A stretch of 64,000 bases of DNA. It comes from an uncultured Lentisphaerota bacterium (lineage in GTDB: Bacteria > Verrucomicrobiota > Kiritimatiellia > CAIQIC01). Positions within the stretch are counted from its first letter, which is position 1, and each line of letters begins with the position of its first letter. The DNA is taken from NCBI GenBank assembly GCA_903912445.1, contig CAIWHP010000119.1, forward strand, positions 1 through 64,000, in the 5' to 3' direction. Shown one piece after another: positions 29,679-38,233 of this stretch. Both the position numbers and the translations under genes were made by a program. The notes under the pieces were generated by a model that was not told where the DNA came from, did no database searches, and worked only from the letters and a program-made list of their open reading frames with translations.

Positions 29679-29861
29679 AGATGTCGCGAGGAAGCGGTGC
29701 GAACGGATCTGTACCCTCAAAAAAGTGCCGAGTCATTTTCCGGGAAGCGTGGTCTATTCCCGGCCGGGATCAGAAAGTCTGCCCCTGCGAGGTTGATGGC
29801 CCCTCCATTGGTGCCGCTCGCCACCGCGCTTGCATAGGGCCAGAACTCCAGCCTGAACAGC

Positions 29862-31223
29862 TTAACGTCGATCAAAACAGGCGGCCAGCGGATAGACCTG
29901 CGCGTTCAGCGCTTTCATGGCGTCGAGCAGCTCGGTGTAGGGCTGGTAGGCGCAGTTGATGATGCCCTTGTTGGAGTCGAGGTTGCTCGGGTCGGCTTTC
30001 TTGTTCGCGGGATCGTTGTCGGCATACTTGAACCAGTGCCAGCCGACGCAGCTACGCGACTCGAGCAGCGCGAGCGTGAAGTGCTGGTAGAACAGCCCGC
30101 GGTCGCGCTGCGTCTTCACGTTCCAGCCCGCGCCGGTCTTGTTGGCCATGCCCGTGTCGTGGCCCTTGGCATACCACTCGGTCGCCAGCATCGGGCGGCC
30201 CGACCACTGTTCCCACTGGCGCACGGCTTCGGTCGGCGTCCAGTTGCCGTAGACGTTCATCGCGATCACCGGCAGATGTTTCCCCGCGACCTTCCACAGC
30301 GCCGCGTTCTTGCCGTCGCGTCCGTGCAGGCGTGAGCCGAGATAGAGGTGGTTCGGGTCCGCCTTGCGGATTGCCGCGCCGACGAGCGTGTAATAACGCT
30401 CCATCACGTGTGCGGTCCATTCCTCGCGGTCGGCATCCGTCAGCTTCTTCGCGTTGCCCTTGCGCGCCGCGAGCCACGCGTCGGCCTCCTTGCGGCCGGC
30501 TTCGTCCGCGGGCCGCTTGAGCCAGCGGTCGAGCGACTGGCCGGGCAGCTGCAGCTCGTTATCGGAGTAGATGCCCAGCAGCCACGGGTCGTCCTTGGTC
30601 GCGGCGAGCTGCTGCGCATATTCGTTGCAGAATTTTTCGAACTCAGGATGGAAGACCGGGATCAGCTCGTCCGCATAGCCCATGTGGCCGGACACCATGT
30701 GCGTGATGCCCAGCTTTTTACCGAACGACGACATGAAGTTTGCGCCGCGCGTATAGACCAGCCGCTGCGGCGCGGCGGCGAACGTTTCGTCGGCCGACCA
30801 GTTGCCCGTGCCGTTGAAGCCGTGCGCGTGCAACAGCTCCGCCGTCTGCTTGGCCCAGTCGGCACGATCCTTGTAGAGCTTGGCGAACGCGGCCTTGAAC
30901 GTCGGCCCGCTGTCCGGACCGACCGACGCGACCCCGACGTGGATGAACGCATGGCCTTCCGGCGTGACCAGCCACCAGCGCCCGCCGATCTTTTCCGCGT
31001 TGAAGAAACCGGTGGTCGCGGAGCACTTCGGGCCACCGACCCAGCCGCCGAACTTGTCGAGTTGCGGCGCGGTGGCCACCGGCTTGAACTGGGCAAGCGC
31101 GGCAAGCGTCCGCGTCGGCTGCGGCGCGGGCTTTTTGCCGTTCATCCAGGCTTCGACGGTGACCTCGGCCTGGGCAACACAAACGCCAACACCGGCGGAC
31201 AAAACCAAGTTCAGCAGCTTCAT
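29862..31223 (-). CDS. Secreted GH50-like agarase-type glycoside hydrolase
   Basis: 453-aa protein with a Sec signal peptide (MKLLNLVLSAGVGVCVAQA) and a TIM-barrel hydrolase domain. Segments resembling the GH50 agarase clan are WWLVTPEGHAFIHVGVASVG, LLGIYSDNELQLPGQSLDRW (putative acid/base E after DN), NVYGNWTPTEAVRQWEQWS and MLATEWYAKGHDTGMANKTG (putative nucleophile E). Substrate could be agarose-like or another galactan; family assignment is by eye. ATG 31223 has AGGAGA at proper distance. Its 5' leader is duplicated at 34995-35070. It is divergent from the pair at 31352. Confidence 0.6.
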   Translation of the reverse strand: MKLLNLVLSAGVGVCVAQAEVTVEAWMNGKKPAPQPTRTLAALAQFKPVATAPQLDKFGGWVGGPKCSATTGFFNAEKIGGRWWLVTPEGHAFIHVGVASVGPDSGPTFKAAFAKLYKDRADWAKQTAELLHAHGFNGTGNWSADETFAAAPQRLVYTRGANFMSSFGKKLGITHMVSGHMGYADELIPVFHPEFEKFCNEYAQQLAATKDDPWLLGIYSDNELQLPGQSLDRWLKRPADEAGRKEADAWLAARKGNAKKLTDADREEWTAHVMERYYTLVGAAIRKADPNHLYLGSRLHGRDGKNAALWKVAGKHLPVIAMNVYGNWTPTEAVRQWEQWSGRPMLATEWYAKGHDTGMANKTGAGWNVKTQRDRGLFYQHFTLALLESRSCVGWHWFKYADNDPANKKADPSNLDSNKGIINCAYQPYTELLDAMKALNAQVYPLAACFDRR

Positions 31224-31293
31224 GATGGTTCTCCTGTCACGGGCGGTGAGTTCACCACGCGCCCCCGCACCGCGCAAGCGCAAAGGTTTTTCC
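31220..31293 (-). repeat. Leader segment duplicated at 34995-35070
   Basis: Start codon, ribosome site (CAGGAGAACCATCATG on the minus strand) and about 50 upstream bases closely match 34995-35070. Both contain GCACCGCGCAAG and CAAAGGTTT. Confidence 0.85.
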
Positions 31294-31351
31294 AGGCTTT
31301 ACGGCCTGAGCGATGGGATTCGCGCTTGTGCGGCGACCGCGTCGCATTACA

Positions 31352-32269
31352 ATGCGCAGCACGATGAAAACAACTGCCTTGTCCGGCCTGCGTGCCGCGA
31401 AGAAAAGCCTCTGGTTGCTGACCGCCGCCTCGGCTCTTGTCGCGGTGGCAGCGCCGGAGATGGAAAAGCAACTGCTGTTCGGAGGAGCCTCGACGAAGGG
31501 CTGGTCGCCGGCCGAATCCAAGCTCGAAGTTTCGGCGACGCACGTGAAGGTGAGCACGAACGCGCTGCATTGGCACGTCACGGTGGATTATTACAGCGGC
31601 GAGGCCAAATATCCCATCGGCTGGCCGCGCTGCGGCCGCACGATTCCCGAAGGCGCGCAGCGCGACTGGTCGGCATGGGATTTCCTGCACATGTGGATTT
31701 ACGCCACCTCGTCGCGCCCGGCGCTGCCGAAGGAGGCGGTCGGCCTTGGTCTGCACACGCCGGACAAGGCCAGCTCCTTCAACACGAGCTTGTCGCAACT
31801 GAAGCTGGGCGAATGGGTCGAGGTCGTGCTTCCCATTGCGAAGATTGCGCGGCCCGGCGATGTCCGCAACCTCCAGTTCCACCTCTCCGAGGCGAACTAT
31901 AAACACGCGGACCAGCTCGACCTGTGGATCGATGATCTGGCGCTGCTGCGCTATGCACGGCCGGTCGTGCTCGCTTTCGCGTCGGAGACCGCCGTGCTGT
32001 TCGCCGATGCGAAGAACGTAGCGGCGCGGCTCCAACTCGCGGGCGTCAAACCCAACACCACCGTGCCGGTGACCTGCGAGCTGCGGCGCGCCGGCCAGGT
32101 GGTGGCGCGCGCCACCTCGCAGGCAGCGCGCGGGGCGCAACATCTCGTCCTGCCGCTGGAAGCCGGTACGCTCATGCCCGGTGTGTATGAACTGACGGCC
32201 CGCGCCGCCGAGGGACAACCGACAGCACCGGTACAGGTGCGCGTCGTCGAATCGCCGTGGAGGAAATGA
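31352..32269 (+). CDS. Secreted protein of unknown function, possibly carbohydrate-binding
   Basis: Not recognised as a named family. From ATG 31352 (an alternative start is at 31364) it has a signal sequence whose hydrophobic core is SLWLLTAASALVAVAAP. About 265 residues of mostly beta-type sequence follow, with WHVTVDYYSGEAKYPIGWPR, DFLHMWIYATSSRPALP and LDLWIDDLALL, a layout resembling beta-sandwich carbohydrate-binding modules. An Ig-like end (VYELTARAAEGQPTAPVQVRVVE) follows. Its TGA lies directly before the start of the DUF4091-type hydrolase, so the two are probably one transcription unit. Confidence 0.7.
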   Translation: MRSTMKTTALSGLRAAKKSLWLLTAASALVAVAAPEMEKQLLFGGASTKGWSPAESKLEVSATHVKVSTNALHWHVTVDYYSGEAKYPIGWPRCGRTIPEGAQRDWSAWDFLHMWIYATSSRPALPKEAVGLGLHTPDKASSFNTSLSQLKLGEWVEVVLPIAKIARPGDVRNLQFHLSEANYKHADQLDLWIDDLALLRYARPVVLAFASETAVLFADAKNVAARLQLAGVKPNTTVPVTCELRRAGQVVARATSQAARGAQHLVLPLEAGTLMPGVYELTARAAEGQPTAPVQVRVVESPWRK

Positions 32270-32271
32270 TC

Positions 32272-34566
32272 ATGCGCCTGTTCATTGCGTTCGCTCTCGC
32301 ACTTTCGGCCCACGCCACGCCGCAACTCTACAACATGGGCCCGCCGCAGTCGGCGGTCTGGGACGGCTTCACCAAGGTCACCAGCACGAATATTTTCTCG
32401 AAACAAGCCGGCTTCGGCTGGCAGACCAAAGAGGGGCTCGCCGCCTCGGCGTGCGCCTATCGGGAGCTGGTCGAGAACAAGAGCCGTGGCCACGACGAGC
32501 CGCCGCCGATCTGGACCAATCCGATCACCGAGGCTGCGGTGGTCGGCACCGGCACCAACGCCTTTCTCCTTGCGGCGCAGCCGGGCGACTACACCGTCTA
32601 TGTGGTCTGCGGCACGAGCGATCCGAAGTATCGCGCGCAGTACTTCGATTTCACCGTCGCGGTCCGCGGCCAGAAACAGCGCGTGCAGATCGAAGGCCCC
32701 TGCCAGTATCGCGTGCTGCGTTTCCGCGCCACGGTTCGCAACACGGTGGCGTTGCAGCCGCTGGAAATCCGTTTCGAGCCCAACAGCAAATGGGCCGTCA
32801 ACGCCGTGCTGCTGTGGACCGCTGCCGAGGCGGCGCGCGTCGAGCAGGAGATCATCGCGCCGTTTGAGGAATGGACGTTCCGCCTGCCGCCGGCGGAGTG
32901 GGCCAAGTGGAAGCAGGACCCGGAGCCATCGACCGGCCCGCTGCCGAAGCCGGATACGGCTGCCGAGAAACGCGGCTTCATGGTCTGGTCGCGGCACTAC
33001 CTCGAGTGCGTCTACCCGCATACGAACCCGCGCGCCGAGGAGCTCAATCCCGAACTGCGCGCGTTCGCGACGCCGGGCGAATACGAGCCGGTCAACTTCA
33101 TCGTCCGCCCGCTGCGCGACCTCGCCAACGCGAAGCTCTCCGTCAGCGCCATCGGCCCGGTGCCGGCGGAGAATATTTCCGTCCGCCGCGTCCGCTACAT
33201 GCTCGCGCGGCCGAATTACACGGTGCTCCATCGCTGCCGCGTGGTGCCCGATGTGCTGGAGCGGTTCGAGGGTGGCAGCTTGAAGGCCGACGAAAACGCG
33301 CGCTTCTGGCTGACGTTGCGCGTGCCCGAAAACACACCCGCCGGCGAATATGGCGGAGCTATCACGTTCACCTGCGACAGCGGCCGGGCCGTCGTGCCGG
33401 TCAAACTGCGCGTGCTACCGTTCAAGCTGCGCGACGACCCGGAGAAAATCTTCGGCATCTACTATCATCATCCGCTCGCGCTGATGGCGCAGGCGAAAGA
33501 CGCTGTTTCCCGCGCATACTTCCAGCGCAAGGCCGACCTGGAGCACGCCGACATGGTCGCGCACGGCACGCGCCATGTCGTGCTCTCGCTCTGGTGCCCG
33601 CCCGCGGACAAGGACGGAAAGTTCGCCCCCAGGTGGGACACGCTCGCCGCGCAGCTGGAACTGTGGAAGAAGCACGGCTTCACGGGGCCGGTCGCGCTCG
33701 GGATCAACGCCAGCGGCGTGTACGAGAAGTATATGCACGAGCGGTTCGGCTCGCACCTGCGCGGCGTGAAGGATCCACCGGAGGAGTTCTGCCGCGAAGT
33801 AACGGCGATGGTGCGCGTTATCGAGGCCGGGCGCAAGGAGCGCGGCTGGCCGGAGTTCCTCTACTATCCGATTGACGAGCCCGGCACCGATCCGGCGTCG
33901 GTGACTTTCATGGTCAAGGTGCTGCAGGCGTGCAAGGCGGCCGGCGTGCGGACCTATGTGACGGCCGACCCGACCCATGAGCAGTTCGCGCCGCTGCGGC
34001 CGTGGGTGGACGTCTGGTGTACGCAGCCGTTCGCGCCGGATCGCGAAACGCTGCTCGCCGACACGCGGGCGCGCAAGGTCGAGTACTGGTGCTACCCCAA
34101 CCACGTCAACGGCGAGAACGACCACACGCCGGTCACCGGTGCGCGGATGACCTACGGCTTCGGCTTCTGGCGCAGCGGCTTTCGCGCGCTGATCCCGTGG
34201 ATCTACCAGGCGAGCATCGGCGACCCGTGGAACTATCTCGACGGCTCCTCGATGGATTTCTTCAACCGCAGCGAGCCCGACGGCACGCCGGTGCCCGTCG
34301 CCATGTGGGAAGCCTATCGTGAAGGCTACGACGACTACCGCTACGTCTACACGCTGGAGCAGGCGCTCGCCGCGGCGAAGCTGAGCGGCAAACCCGCGGC
34401 GGTGGCGGCCGCGGCGCAGGCGGAGCAGGAGCTGAAATTCGTCTGGGACGCCATCCGCGTGCAGGCGAAATACAAGCACGACGAGCTCTGGTCGCCCGCC
34501 GAGTTCGAGGTCTACCGCTGGCTCATCGCCCAGCAGATCATGGCGCTCACGGCAGCCTCGCGCTGA
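32272..34566 (+). CDS. Secreted DUF4091/GH123-like glycoside hydrolase
   Basis: 764-aa secreted protein. A short signal peptide (MRLFIAFALALSAHA) is followed by an N-terminal beta-sandwich with a possible carbohydrate-binding character (about 20-190). Two Ig-like segments follow (ending VPVKLRVLPFKLRDDPEKIF), and then a TIM barrel with the hallmark FLYYPIDEPGTDPASV (D-E pair as in GH123/DUF4091). C-terminal blocks are WCYPNHVNGENDHTP, RMTYGFGFWRSGFRALIPW and WEAYREGYDDYRYVYTLE, typical of DUF4091. ATG 32272 is chosen because GGAGG lies 8 nt upstream; ATG 32266 would overlap the previous TGA but sits too close to the GGAGG. Substrate unknown. Confidence 0.78.
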   Translation: MRLFIAFALALSAHATPQLYNMGPPQSAVWDGFTKVTSTNIFSKQAGFGWQTKEGLAASACAYRELVENKSRGHDEPPPIWTNPITEAAVVGTGTNAFLLAAQPGDYTVYVVCGTSDPKYRAQYFDFTVAVRGQKQRVQIEGPCQYRVLRFRATVRNTVALQPLEIRFEPNSKWAVNAVLLWTAAEAARVEQEIIAPFEEWTFRLPPAEWAKWKQDPEPSTGPLPKPDTAAEKRGFMVWSRHYLECVYPHTNPRAEELNPELRAFATPGEYEPVNFIVRPLRDLANAKLSVSAIGPVPAENISVRRVRYMLARPNYTVLHRCRVVPDVLERFEGGSLKADENARFWLTLRVPENTPAGEYGGAITFTCDSGRAVVPVKLRVLPFKLRDDPEKIFGIYYHHPLALMAQAKDAVSRAYFQRKADLEHADMVAHGTRHVVLSLWCPPADKDGKFAPRWDTLAAQLELWKKHGFTGPVALGINASGVYEKYMHERFGSHLRGVKDPPEEFCREVTAMVRVIEAGRKERGWPEFLYYPIDEPGTDPASVTFMVKVLQACKAAGVRTYVTADPTHEQFAPLRPWVDVWCTQPFAPDRETLLADTRARKVEYWCYPNHVNGENDHTPVTGARMTYGFGFWRSGFRALIPWIYQASIGDPWNYLDGSSMDFFNRSEPDGTPVPVAMWEAYREGYDDYRYVYTLEQALAAAKLSGKPAAVAAAAQAEQELKFVWDAIRVQAKYKHDELWSPAEFEVYRWLIAQQIMALTAASR

Positions 34567-34643
34567 TGTTGTTTGCGGGTTGATGCTGACCGAGATGGGG
34601 CGTGACCTCCGGGCACGCTCTCTGGCTGTGCGGCCGCATGCAT

Positions 34644-34694
34644 CTGTAGCGGCGACCTGCGGTCGCCGACGGCGGCCACAGGCCGCCGCTACAG
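34644..34694. repeat. 51-bp CTGTAG...CTACAG double hairpin (R2), inverted orientation
   Basis: Same 51-bp length as the nuo copies, but the two hairpin halves are in reverse order. It aligns with the reverse complement of 1697-1747. Confidence 0.88.
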
Positions 34695-34706
34695 CAGTCT
34701 TCCGCT

Positions 34707-34774
34707 GTGGGTGGGGCTTTCCAGCCCCGCGAACCTCGGTTCCACACAGCCGCGGGGCTGGAAACCCCGCCACC
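34707..34774. repeat. R3 repeat, second copy
   Basis: Arms GTGGGTGGGGCTTTCCAGCC and GGCTGGAAACCCCGCCAC. As in the nuo operon, it lies beside an R2 copy. Confidence 0.82.
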
Positions 34775-34998
34775 AAGGAGCCCAAGGTCTGGAAAAATTG
34801 CGGCTGCCAGTTTCCAGTCCTTGTAAGAAGGCGTGTGCTCAAGGGTGGAGCGTGGCCGCCGGGCTCGCGCCGCCCATGCGGCCGCGTCGGGTACGGCGGT
34901 GAAAGGGAAGTCGTTCGCGTTCAAAGCGCGCATAGCGCACGTCGGCAGCGGATCGGCGGCAGGGGTGCGACACGCGGTCAGCAGCAGGGCCGGTTCAT
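34775..34998 (-). pseudogene. Remnant of a lipoprotein or secreted-hydrolase gene
   Basis: The minus strand from ATG 34998 has an intact ribosome site, but the ATG frame stops after six codons. One base shifted, the next frame reads LLLTACRTPAADPLP (a lipobox-like LTAC) and continues to LNANDFPFTAVPDAAAWAAR, which resembles the mature start of secreted esterase-type proteins. It degrades within about 60 residues and runs into the R3 repeat. The leader is a copy of the one in front of the GH50-like gene. Truncation plus frameshift supports a dead gene. Confidence 0.5.
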
Positions 34999-35070
34999 GA
35001 TGGTTCTCCTGTCACGACCGGCGCGCTCGCCACGCGCCACCGCACCGCGCAAGAACAAAGGTTTCCCAGG
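34995..35070 (-). repeat. Duplicated leader (partner of 31220-31293)
   Basis: Contains ATG, AGGAGA and upstream bases in the same order as the GH50-like gene leader, and continues into a TTTTCC-type palindrome that is degenerate in the partner copy (31286-31303). Confidence 0.85.
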
Positions 35071-35143
35071 GATTGGAAACGAGAAGGGTCGGTTTTCCCA
35101 AGCCTTGGAAAAAGTCAGCCCCGCCGTTTCCAAGGCTTGGAAA
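35061..35143. repeat. Three TTTTCC-N7/8-GGAAAA palindromes at 32-bp steps
   Basis: Centres at about 35070.5, 35102.5 and 35135. The first two have 8-base cores and the third AAGGCTT. The spacers are not conserved. Confidence 0.9.
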
Positions 35144-35301
35144 AGCTGAGGGTATCCGGCACCGCACCGGCGCGCGCCTGCCTTTCCATTGCCCGGAATT
35201 TTTTAGGCGTGTAGGTTACACGCCATCGAACGGAGAACCTGCGATGCAGACAAGCCGCGGTTTTTTGGCGGACTTGGCGGGCGCTGCTGTGGGGCGGGCG
35301 A

Positions 35302-36381
35302 TCAGGGGGATGGAAGTTTGGAGAAGAGCTCGCGCTTGAGATCGTCACGCGTGATCACGAGCGGATCGTTCAGGAGTGCCTTGACGTTCGGGTTGGCATC
35401 CAACCCCCAGGGTCCCGCCCAGCAAAGAAAGTAGACGGTGCCGGGCAGGGCCGCCTGAATCCGCTGTGCAAAGGGGCCGTAGTCATAGTTCAGCGGCGCG
35501 GTGACCTTGGTCGCCCGGCCCGGCCCGTATTCGGCGAGCGCGAAGGGTTTGCCGGCGGTGAGCGCCTCGGCATACGCCGTTTTCGCCTGGGCGGGATCAT
35601 CGTGGTAGAGATCGAAGCTCGTCAGGTCGGCATAGTCGTTCCCCGGGTAGTGCAGCAGCGTGCGGCTGTTGTAGACCCAGATCAAATTGTGCAGCTTCCG
35701 CTCGTCCGTGAGATACCGAAACAGCGCCCGCCAGAGTTGCTTGGTCGTTTCCGGATCCTTCGCGCCCCACCAGAACCAGCCGCCGTTGACCTCGTGAAAC
35801 GGCCGGAACAGCACCACCACCCCCGCCTGCTGCAGGTCGGCCAGGCCATCGGCGATCATGGCCAGTTGCCGGTGATAATACGCGCCCGCCGGAGTGTCCG
35901 CCTTGAGCAGTTCCGCCAGGTTGCCGGTCTTGTCCCATGCATTCTGGCCGGTCCAGGGATTGGTCATGTGCAGGTTGATCGTGGACAGGCCGCCGGCCTG
36001 CCAGTGGGCCTTGATCAGCGGATTGACGCTTTCCCAGCGGGCCGGCTTGCGTTCTTCGAGCCCCACCAGCTTGGCTGATTTGGGCGCATAATAATCGAAG
36101 CCCAACAGCGCGACCCATTGCCCCGCTTCTGCGTGGATTTTTTCCACCGTCGCCAGCGTTACGGCGGGATAGCCGTTGACAAACTGTCCGCTGATCAGCT
36201 TCTTCTCTTTTTTCTGGGGCAACGCCGTCAGGTACTGCAAGACGGCCCGGGTTGAAGCGGAGGCGTGCTGGTCGGCCGGGACACTTTCGCCGGTGCCGCC
36301 GACACCCGGCAGCGCACAGAACAACGGCAGGCAGAGCAGACCGGCCAGAAACCGGCGGGCGGGGAGCGACAGTGGCTTCAT
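35302..36381 (-). CDS. GH26-family beta-mannanase-like hydrolase
   Basis: 359-aa secreted enzyme predicted to cut beta-1,4-mannan. The signal peptide is FLAGLLCLPLFCALPG. The GH26 barrel shows the acid/base glutamate in VVLFRPFHEVNGGWFWWG and the nucleophile glutamate in FALAEYGPGR, with NLIWVYNSR and YFLCWAGPWGL between and after them. Length matches single-domain GH26 enzymes. The ATG overlaps the stop of the DHDPS-like gene upstream (ATGA), so the two are coupled, although that pairing is unusual functionally. Substrate specificity within GH26 (mannan, xylan or mixed glucan) is not settled. Confidence 0.88.
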   Translation of the reverse strand: MKPLSLPARRFLAGLLCLPLFCALPGVGGTGESVPADQHASASTRAVLQYLTALPQKKEKKLISGQFVNGYPAVTLATVEKIHAEAGQWVALLGFDYYAPKSAKLVGLEERKPARWESVNPLIKAHWQAGGLSTINLHMTNPWTGQNAWDKTGNLAELLKADTPAGAYYHRQLAMIADGLADLQQAGVVVLFRPFHEVNGGWFWWGAKDPETTKQLWRALFRYLTDERKLHNLIWVYNSRTLLHYPGNDYADLTSFDLYHDDPAQAKTAYAEALTAGKPFALAEYGPGRATKVTAPLNYDYGPFAQRIQAALPGTVYFLCWAGPWGLDANPNVKALLNDPLVITRDDLKRELFSKLPSP

Positions 36382-37499
36382 AATCTGGGCGCTTCTTCTT
36401 TGAGATAAGGCCGCAACGCCTCAAAGCGGAATTCGATCTCCGCAATTTCATCCTGCGACAGTTGCAGCTCGGAAAAAATCGGCTTTGCGGGGAGGGCCTT
36501 GTTCGACCCGTACTGGCGCGAGACCATGTTCTTGAACACGCCGCGCTTCTTCCAAAGGTAGAGTTGAAAACCGCGCAGCGCGCCGCCCGGAAGATGATCG
36601 CCCAGGTTTGTCATCAGCAGGAACTTGGCATAGAGCTCCCGCAGGGCCGCGGGATCCAAGCCGCTTTGCATCAGCTCCCAGAGCTTGGTGAGAACCTCGG
36701 CATGCACCGCGCGCTCGGTGATCAGCCCTTCCGTGCCCAGACGCGCCTCGAACAACCAGCCCAGTCCGCCCCGGGCGCTGAACACGCGGCGGATCGGCGG
36801 CCGCGCCGCCACCAAGGCCCGCGTGCGGGCAATGATGGGGCCGGCTTCTTCTTTGACGTAACCGAAATGGGGGAACTCCTTGGCCAGCTCCATCAACAGC
36901 GGCACCGAGGGCGTCGGCCCCTTGTAGGCGACGCCACCCGTGGTCTGAATGATCACGGGTCGCTTGGCGACCGCCGCCAGCGCCCGCCAATACTGGCGCA
37001 GATCGTCTTCGGTCCGGCCGGAATCCGGCGGTCGCGAGATGAGCGCCGCCGGCGCGAGCTGTTCGGCATGCCTTGCGTAGACGAGCATCTCCGCCGTGTC
37101 CGTGCCCTGTACGCCGAGGCACAGCGCCGTGCGCAGCCCGCGCGCAGTTTCGGCCAGCACGGCCATGCCGCGGAGCTTCTCTTCCTGGGTCAACAGATCG
37201 ACGCTGTCGCCCGACTGCGGCCAGATCATGCCCGCGCATCCGCCCCAGTCGACAAAGCGCGCTTCCTTGGCGAGCACCTCGAAATCCACATCGCCCGCGG
37301 CGGTGAAGGGCGTCGATAGGATCGGGAAGGGACCGCGAATTTTGGGGTCCGCAGCGGTGGACGGACCCGCCTGCGGTTCGCTGGCCCGCAGGATCATTCC
37401 GGATAAAACACCGGAGGTGCCCGCGAGCGTGGCCGAGAGCATCTGGCGCCGCGTGATGCCCGCTGCTACGGACGTGACAGGTTTGGCCTTCATGCGCAC
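36378..37499 (-). CDS. Exported dihydrodipicolinate synthase-family (class I aldolase-like) protein
   Basis: 373-aa protein with a Tat signal (TRRQMLSATLAGTSGVLSGM). The TIM barrel resembles the DapA/NanA family: GPFPILSTPFTAAGDVDFE, MIWPQSGDSVDLLTQEEK, LCLGVQGTDTAEMLVYARHA and FGYVKEEAGPII, in which K is the candidate Schiff-base lysine. Export makes lysine biosynthesis unlikely; an aldolase acting on sugar acids is more plausible (inference). It is translationally coupled to the GH26 gene downstream. Confidence 0.8.
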   Translation of the reverse strand: MRMKAKPVTSVAAGITRRQMLSATLAGTSGVLSGMILRASEPQAGPSTAADPKIRGPFPILSTPFTAAGDVDFEVLAKEARFVDWGGCAGMIWPQSGDSVDLLTQEEKLRGMAVLAETARGLRTALCLGVQGTDTAEMLVYARHAEQLAPAALISRPPDSGRTEDDLRQYWRALAAVAKRPVIIQTTGGVAYKGPTPSVPLLMELAKEFPHFGYVKEEAGPIIARTRALVAARPPIRRVFSARGGLGWLFEARLGTEGLITERAVHAEVLTKLWELMQSGLDPAALRELYAKFLLMTNLGDHLPGGALRGFQLYLWKKRGVFKNMVSRQYGSNKALPAKPIFSELQLSQDEIAEIEFRFEALRPYLKEEAPRL

Positions 37500-37862
37500 A
37501 GTGAAGCAAAACCCATCTGGTCATTCAACAACAAGACCACAGGTCCTGACAGTCCCGGGCTGGAGATGCAGTTCATCCAGATGCGCCCCGCCGCCCCAAC
37601 GCAGGAAAACAGCCGCAGATTTTCACGGATGACACCGATGGCCGGAGCAGGGCAGGAGGACCGCAGGCAGAAAGGGCAGAGGAACCACGGATCACACGGA
37701 AGGAGACCGCTGCATTTAATCCGTGTGATCGGTGAGATCCGTGGTGGTTTCTTCTTTTACCGCGAATTACATCAAGCTCGCGAATTTCGTGGGGCAAGAC
37801 CGCTGCGCCGTCCGCCGGATAAAACCGATCCAAACTTCGTGAGCACCGAGATACAGCGTTTC
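37500..37862. other. Gene-free spacer with a CACGGATC hairpin repeat
   Basis: Holds AACAGCCGCAGATTTTCACG-type words and the inverted repeat at 37684-37745. No ORF is credible. The toxin-antitoxin promoter follows. Confidence 0.6.
37684..37745. repeat. Inverted repeat ACCACGGATCACACGGA ... TCCGTGTGATC/GATCCGTGGT
   Basis: Left arm at 37684-37700; the right arm reads TCCGTGTGATC then GATCCGTGGT after a short insertion. Resembles an interspersed hairpin rather than a gene feature. Confidence 0.65.
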
Positions 37863-37891
37863 TTGACAATATATCAGGACTGACATATTGT
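37863..37891 (+). promoter_or_regulatory. Sigma-70 promoter of the toxin-antitoxin pair
   Basis: TTGACA (37863-37868), 17-bp spacer, TATTGT (37886-37891). The expected start is near 37898, only a few bases before the toxin ATG at 37901, so the message may be leaderless. Confidence 0.75.
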
Positions 37892-37900
37892 CGCGTCAGT
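37865..37900. promoter_or_regulatory. Two overlapping operator-like inverted repeats
   Basis: GACAATAT (37865-37872) pairs with ATATTGTC (37885-37892). ACTGAC (37879-37884) pairs with GTCAGT (37895-37900). Both cover the promoter, as expected for antitoxin autorepression. Confidence 0.7.
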
Positions 37901-38233
37901 ATGAGTGCAAAACCACTGCGCTGGTTGCATGGCGAAGTGAAAACGCCGCCGGTGGGTCTGGCGGCACGGCGCGAGTTGGGCATGCTCCTGCGGGACGTCC
38001 AGGATGGCGTCCTGTTGAGCCTGCCCCAGTCCCGACCCATGCCGGGCATCGGCAAATGGTGTCACGAACTGCGGGTCACTGATGAAAACAAGACGTGGCG
38101 GTTGATTTACCGGCTTGAGCCTGATGCCATCGTGATTTTGGATGTCTTTGAAAAGAAAACCAATAAGACGCCCCTGCAGGTCATCAACGCTTGCAAGCGG
38201 CGGTTGAGCTTATATGACGGGAGCAAACCATGA
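37901..38233 (+). CDS. HigB/RelE-superfamily toxin (Gp49-like)
   Basis: 110-aa putative mRNA-interferase toxin of the phage-derived Gp49-like/HigB group. Typical segments are PVGLAARRELGMLLRDVQDG, MPGIGKWCHELRV, TWRLIYRLEPDAIVILDVFEKKTNKTP and a basic C-terminal helix (NACKRRLSLYDG). Toxin first and antitoxin second is the HigBA order. No ribosome site precedes ATG 37901, and the promoter lies so close that translation may be leaderless, whereas the antitoxin has a good GGGAG. Its stop overlaps the antitoxin ATG (ATGA). Confidence 0.88.
   Translation: MSAKPLRWLHGEVKTPPVGLAARRELGMLLRDVQDGVLLSLPQSRPMPGIGKWCHELRVTDENKTWRLIYRLEPDAIVILDVFEKKTNKTPLQVINACKRRLSLYDGSKP

Larger units (their letters stand above)
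34567..35301. other. 735-bp gene-poor region packed with repeats and a decayed gene
   Basis: Contains R2 (34644-34694), R3 (34707-34774), the remnant at 34775-34998 with its duplicated leader (34995-35070) and three palindromes at 35061-35143. No intact gene is credible. Confidence 0.75.
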
